This document shows, piece by piece, positions 7,701 through 10,349 of a DNA stretch of 10,349 nt (within the stretch, counting starts at the first letter, position 1; every line of letters begins with the position of its first letter). The notes beneath the pieces are model-generated. The model ran no database searches, was not told the origin of the DNA, and was given only the letters and a program-made list of their open reading frames with translations. Both the position numbers and the translations under genes were made by a program. Source of the stretch: MWEH01 sp035409945 (GTDB taxonomy: Bacteria > Bacillota > Clostridia > Christensenellales > DTU072). The stretch is taken from contig DAONQC010000022.1 of assembly GCA_035409945.1 (NCBI GenBank), forward strand, positions 1 to 10,349, written 5' to 3'.

Positions 7701-8092
7701 TCCTCAGTTATATCGTTTCCAATTAATAGCTTCATGGTCCCATATATCTTACTTGCAAAGTTTAAATCTCCTGCTATCTTATCGTAGTGGACCAAATCCT
7801 TCCCAATTTCAGAAAGAACTTGATACATTAAAAGCACAGCACCTTCCTTGCCTAGTCTCTTTCTAGGGACTCTAATTAATTCTCTAGCAAGCCTTGCAAA
7901 CGAAGTAACCTTAATATTGAAAGAGCCTTCTAAACCCAATCTTTCATGCACAAGTTTTTCAATAGACCAACCATAGTTAGGTGGGCACAATACAACATGT
8001 TGAGCACCTGCATTAACATTATTTCTCCCAAGCTCATCTATTACCCCTTCAATGGCGCTATTAGTTGTGTTCGATATAAACAGTTTATACAC
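4727..8092 (-). CDS. addB: AddB nuclease subunit with Fe-S cluster
   Basis: AddB partners AddA in the end-resection enzyme; its inactive helicase-like domains scan for the Chi sequence and its nuclease cuts the second strand. The 1121-residue protein has the family's VFVG/FVVGAS central region, SASRLEAYFNCPYNF with C762, and the nuclease motif GVIDRVD (D911) then VIDYK (D929, K931) and Q-x2-Y. At the end are C1085, C1088 and C1094, which with C762 supply the four cysteines of the Fe-S cluster. The N-terminal Walker A loop is gone: residues 5-15 read FISNTTNSAIE where Bacillus AddB has a Gly-rich loop ending in GKT, as in the RexB branch. The start is GTG, 8 bases after AGGAGG. It lies upstream of addA, the usual order. 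Confidence 0.95.
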   Translation of the reverse strand: MYKLFISNTTNSAIEGVIDELGRNNVNAGAQHVVLCPPNYGWSIEKLVHERLGLEGSFNIKVTSFARLARELIRVPRKRLGKEGAVLLMYQVLSEIGKDLVHYDKIAGDLNFASKIYGTMKLLIGNDITEEDIAQKTEGKKGATINKLKDLGVVMKAYKEKKKDRYIDDLERQTLLAENIENGDYFKGKNVYIVGFNDLSELELAIVREVEKKASSVNIALCRQAGDLPNATLFPNKMIGDISGLIASEGASVEDINLSEVLRAPIDKLYGYIFSYSSATSKTEKTEKIKVFKEPNVYEEINAVAHEICRLVNREGYRYKDITIVSCCDKYQKEIAHIFDRYNIPVFVNINFPLSQAISTMFLISCLDVAKYNYRADKVTAFIKHPLFLNVCWEENRITSDDIFKFENYILEKNIKHNAFLEPITDNEVFETIRKRLVSLVNPFNEAAKDSGKALVKASIQLLSEVQEVQDNLIIKEQRGKENQGQIEEANKKAYGILKDLLKENEELFANEKMDVRTFEKHIKTLFSQRQIAMLPRFLDSVFVGDMLKDCILRSKIIFVVGASSSNMTAMLPGELLSQRDMDNLEKIPMQIYPTDKDIIQRAKFKFIDLLSKFTDKFYISCSDYNLSGESDIPSDAYKEIANMLGIKPESLLAEYGLDKLEKINEKNISKLEDICCTQENTLFTLLANINVPQPEEKLKVRSDLLRAMYASLDSDRQSIVSPKSGEECEKPCSGYLSKLLKPVSDGKYSISASRLEAYFNCPYNFFIKYGAKAEKRKEGGLEITDVGTIIHGVLEKYFSSVKNLGLDYVKLQDDEATMFKLLDEALSSVLAGTSNIDAFNDDPTNALVMENLKEELKNIVKSLTSNVAKGSYRPEDFEMAFNEGNGLAPNLEVEDEDGNKYILSINGVIDRVDLYTEDGEPISCLVIDYKSGKGCKENHQASRICTGLAIQPYIYLMAVRKKFGPVKAGGALYLPLADSLNKEGISYNYAGILVSEPDNLKLVDSDAYLKAVTFKDLTESEVLPFNIKYVKKRNQVETTGRNHPAQEYGDMDYIMAYVSEIIKQASKDIDSGFLEKCPTDSDACEYCYVRDACLGAPIENIRQKINKGEANKSLANKTIY

Positions 8093-8100
8093 AGATTCTT

Positions 8101-8106
8101 CCTCCT
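8101..8106 (-). promoter_or_regulatory. Ribosome binding site of addB
   Basis: A perfect AGGAGG on the minus strand lies 8 bases before the codon at 8092. It supports the GTG there as the real start of addB. The DNA just upstream (8107-8190) is almost pure A+T, with several TATAAT-like words but no -35/-10 pair I would single out. Confidence 0.85.
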
Positions 8107-8167
8107 ACTAAATTTTTATAACATTCAATATCTTGTTTATCTATATTATTATATATTATATATATTA

Positions 8168-8290
8168 TTTTTATTATGTAATAATAAAAAACCCTGGCAC
8201 CTATTCCGTGCTTTTCCAATATATCACACAATTTTAGGTCGTGCAAGACCAAATTTGAAGAAAAATTTTACATGTCCGTTTTTTTGGACA
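8168..8290. repeat. Cluster of four small hairpins upstream of addB
   Basis: Four inverted repeats are strung along this spacer: an AT-only 9-bp stem (8168-8176 with 8182-8190, 5-nt loop), GCAC/GTGC (8197-8200 with 8208-8211), GGTC/GACC (8237-8240 with 8247-8250, 6-nt loop) and TGTCC/GGACA (8273-8277 with 8286-8290, loop of G and seven T). The motif CCTGGCACC, with GC-richer words in otherwise AT-rich DNA, recalls REP-like palindromes and the ends of IS200-type elements. That is an impression from memory, not a match. It could instead be the addB 5' leader. No transposase is present. Confidence 0.4.
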
Positions 8291-8298
8291 CGCGACAC

Positions 8299-8331
8299 AA
8301 AAAATAGCCCACCGATATTTTCAGTGGACTA
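8299..8331 (-). terminator. Intrinsic terminator of the GH95 gene
   Basis: On the minus strand TAGTCCACTG pairs with CGGTGGGCTA over 10 bp (two G-U pairs) around the loop AAAATAT, followed directly by six T residues. It starts 34 bases after the GH95 stop codon. It therefore separates that gene from addBA, which must have its own promoter in 8093-8298. Confidence 0.9.
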
Positions 8332-8365
8332 CAGAACAAAATATAGCATCATTTTTATGAAATGT

Positions 8366-10349
8366 TTAATTAACTTCAGCTGAGATTACTTTTCCGTCTT
8401 TCCATTCGAAACCGACTGTTTTGTTACCACGCACTCTTATTCCTTTTACTTTCCCTTCCTTCCAGGATGATGGTATGGCTGGTAAATAGGTTATGTTTTC
8501 TCCATCCGATTGAATTAACATCTCATTAATACCAGCAAGAGTACCGAAGTTGCCATCTATTTGATATGGAGGATGCGCTGATAGCAAACTGCCATAGCTA
8601 CCTCCCGCTTGACCATGTTGACGACGCACAGGTGAAAATTGCTTTTTCAAAAACTCTAAGCATTTGTCTCCGTCACCAAGTCTTGCATACAAACAAATTT
8701 TCCAAGCTAAACTCCAACCCGTTCCACCATCGCCCCTTGCTTTTAAAGATTCTTTACAAGCTTCTATTAGTTTTGGTGTGCCTTTATTTATTTCAAGACC
8801 TGGATATAATCCATAAAGATGAGATACGTGGCGATGATGAGGTTCTGCTTCTTCATAGTTTTTACTCCACTCTGCAATGCGCCCATCAGAAGTAATGTTA
8901 TACCCACCTAGTTTAGGCAATGCTTCCTTTATGCGTTTTGTATAATCATTATCTTTTTTTACCACTGATAGATAATTTACAAACAACTCTCGTATTACTA
9001 CAATTGTGAATTCGGGAGCCACATCTATTGAATATGAGTTCCCGTTAAATCGATATGAGTTTTCAGGACTGATGTCTGGACCACATAATAATCTTCCCGT
9101 ATTTTCATCTTCATATAAAAAATCAAGATAAAACTTTATGCACTCTTCCATAACTGGTAGCACGTCGTCATTTAAAAACTTTTCATCTAAACTGTACCTG
9201 TACATATCAAATAATTGATTAGTAAGCCAGCCTGAAGCTCCCATACAAAGGGAGTAACTTGCCGAACTCCACATCGTTTCTCCACCTATTGGTGCAGACT
9301 GCGCCCAAATATCACTATTATGACCAGTAGCAAATCCATCTATTCCAAAAACTTTAGGCGTATTAATTTTAGAGTCTTCACATAACATGTTTACAAAATT
9401 TACAAAAGGTCTTCCGCATTCGCTTAAGTTTGCACTATCAACTGGCCAATAATTCATTTGTAAGTTTATATTAGTTGTATATGCTGAATTCCATTTAGGT
9501 CTGTATGACTTATTCCATATCCCCTGTAGATTAGATGGAAGAATTGAGCCTTCCCTTGAGGATGATATAGTTAAATATCTACCAAAAGCGTAAAGAGTAC
9601 AAATTAAAGCATCTAGCCCTTCTCCCGTTTTATTTACCAATCTTAGTGCTTTATCTAAATTCTCGGGTGATTCAGTAACTCCATTTAATTCAAAATCCAC
9701 TCTATCAAATAACTTTTGATAGTCTTCGATATGATCTTGTTTACAAGCCTCATATCCTTTTTCTACAGCTTTATTTAATATCTTTTTAACTTCTTCTACA
9801 TTTGCAATTTCCTTATCGCAGTTAGTTATGGATGTATAGTACATAATGACGTATGTGGCATTTGCTAGTCTTACACCATTTTCAGTAAAGTATATTACTT
9901 GTGCATCGGTATCAAATTTAACGCCAAATGCAAACTTAATAGATTCTCCCTTATCTGAATAAACAATGGGTTTTTTGCTTGGAAGACCATTGAATACAAT
10001 GTGATCTGGCGCATAGCCTTCTACCCAAAAGAGTTTATCTTTATATCCAATTTTATGAGGATGTCTACTATCAAACTGTAGTTTAATGATAGATTTAGTT
10101 TGCGTAGTTATTTTTTTAGCATAAATTTTATCAGGGTAACTTACAAAAGATTCTTCTCTATACTGACTTTCTTTAAGGGAATATTCGCACTCCATAACAG
10201 CAGTGTTTAAATCTAGCTTTCTATGATAATCCCTTACTATTCCCCAGCCTTTAAATATATTAAATTTACCAATTGGGATATAGCTTTCGCACTCACGCCC
10301 ACTTATTTTTTCTTTCACTAAATCCTGAGCAGTCTTAAAGTCTTCATTT
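8366..10349 (-). CDS. GH95 family glycoside hydrolase, 5' end outside the window
   Basis: Enzymes of this family remove terminal alpha-1,2-linked L-fucose, or in some members alpha-L-galactose, by inversion. The frame is open to the right edge, giving 660 visible residues. The visible start (NEDFKTAQDLVKEKI, then ESYIPIG) fits the family about 100 residues in, so the GTG at 10318 is not the real start. The (alpha/alpha)6 catalytic barrel shows TTNINLQMNYWP with the two water-activating Asn (9470-9472 and 9464-9466), SPEN with the general acid Glu (9062-9064), HRHVSHLYGLYPG, and QIDGNFG with the Asp (8555-8557). These correspond to N421, N423, E566 and D766 of Bifidobacterium AfcA. Where AfcA has His419, this protein appears to have Thr (9476-9478). 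Localisation cannot be judged without the N-terminus. A terminator follows. Confidence 0.93.
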   Translation of the reverse strand, partial: NEDFKTAQDLVKEKISGRECESYIPIGKFNIFKGWGIVRDYHRKLDLNTAVMECEYSLKESQYREESFVSYPDKIYAKKITTQTKSIIKLQFDSRHPHKIGYKDKLFWVEGYAPDHIVFNGLPSKKPIVYSDKGESIKFAFGVKFDTDAQVIYFTENGVRLANATYVIMYYTSITNCDKEIANVEEVKKILNKAVEKGYEACKQDHIEDYQKLFDRVDFELNGVTESPENLDKALRLVNKTGEGLDALICTLYAFGRYLTISSSREGSILPSNLQGIWNKSYRPKWNSAYTTNINLQMNYWPVDSANLSECGRPFVNFVNMLCEDSKINTPKVFGIDGFATGHNSDIWAQSAPIGGETMWSSASYSLCMGASGWLTNQLFDMYRYSLDEKFLNDDVLPVMEECIKFYLDFLYEDENTGRLLCGPDISPENSYRFNGNSYSIDVAPEFTIVVIRELFVNYLSVVKKDNDYTKRIKEALPKLGGYNITSDGRIAEWSKNYEEAEPHHRHVSHLYGLYPGLEINKGTPKLIEACKESLKARGDGGTGWSLAWKICLYARLGDGDKCLEFLKKQFSPVRRQHGQAGGSYGSLLSAHPPYQIDGNFGTLAGINEMLIQSDGENITYLPAIPSSWKEGKVKGIRVRGNKTVGFEWKDGKVISAEVN

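Noticed and set aside
8195..8211. TGGCAC followed by GTGC on the plus strand, resembling a sigma-54 promoter.
   Set aside because: The GG and GC elements are two bases too far apart for sigma-54, and transcription would run antisense into the GH95 gene.
7946..8383. Long plus-strand open frame across the addB start and the spacer.
   Set aside because: It is antisense to the well-supported addB start and GH95 end, its composition is that of AT-rich spacer DNA, and it has no ribosome binding site or recognisable domain.
10316..10318. GTG as the start of the GH95 gene.
   Set aside because: The frame continues open to the window edge, and the ten residues upstream of this GTG fit the family's sequence, so the true start is outside the window.
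1..10349. CRISPR array, tRNA, rRNA, transposase or phage genes, or a novel defence operon.
   Set aside because: No spaced repeat array, cloverleaf, transposase motif or phage gene was seen; AddAB is a standard housekeeping recombination enzyme and its neighbours show no sign of forming a system with it.

Overview
This is an AT-rich stretch of bacterial chromosome, most likely from a low-GC Clostridia-type member of the Bacillota. That placement rests on the AddAB-type recombination nuclease in the order addB-addA, strong AGGAGG-type ribosome binding sites, A/T-ending codons and short hairpin-plus-T-run terminators. All well-supported genes lie on the minus strand, so the text below runs from the right edge to the left.

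At the right edge is a large GH95 glycoside hydrolase (8366 to the edge). It has no beginning in the window and ends in a clear intrinsic terminator (8299-8331). A short spacer follows that carries a cluster of small hairpins (8168-8290). Next come addB (4727-8092) and addA (1148-4522), the two subunits of the helicase-nuclease that resects double-strand breaks for RecA-dependent repair and degrades foreign linear DNA. Their catalytic motifs are intact, except that AddB has lost its Walker A loop. The two genes are 204 bp apart, and the gap contains a decayed copy of the end of addB. After addA comes a hairpin-rich spacer, a candidate promoter, and a gene for a 126-residue two-helix membrane protein of unknown function (529-909). 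Directly downstream is a decayed copy of that gene's own 3' end. A low-confidence pair of tiny overlapping ORFs follows, then a second minus-strand terminator (104-127) and the AT-rich left edge.

Functionally, AddA and AddB form one complex. The fucosidase-family enzyme and the small membrane protein are separate transcription units with no evident link to it. I see no phage genes, transposase genes, CRISPR array, tRNA or rRNA. The window is mostly ordinary chromosome. The points that most deserve a second look are the two independent 3'-end gene duplications just past stop codons, a threonine in the GH95 active site that may change its sugar preference, and the Walker A loss in AddB.
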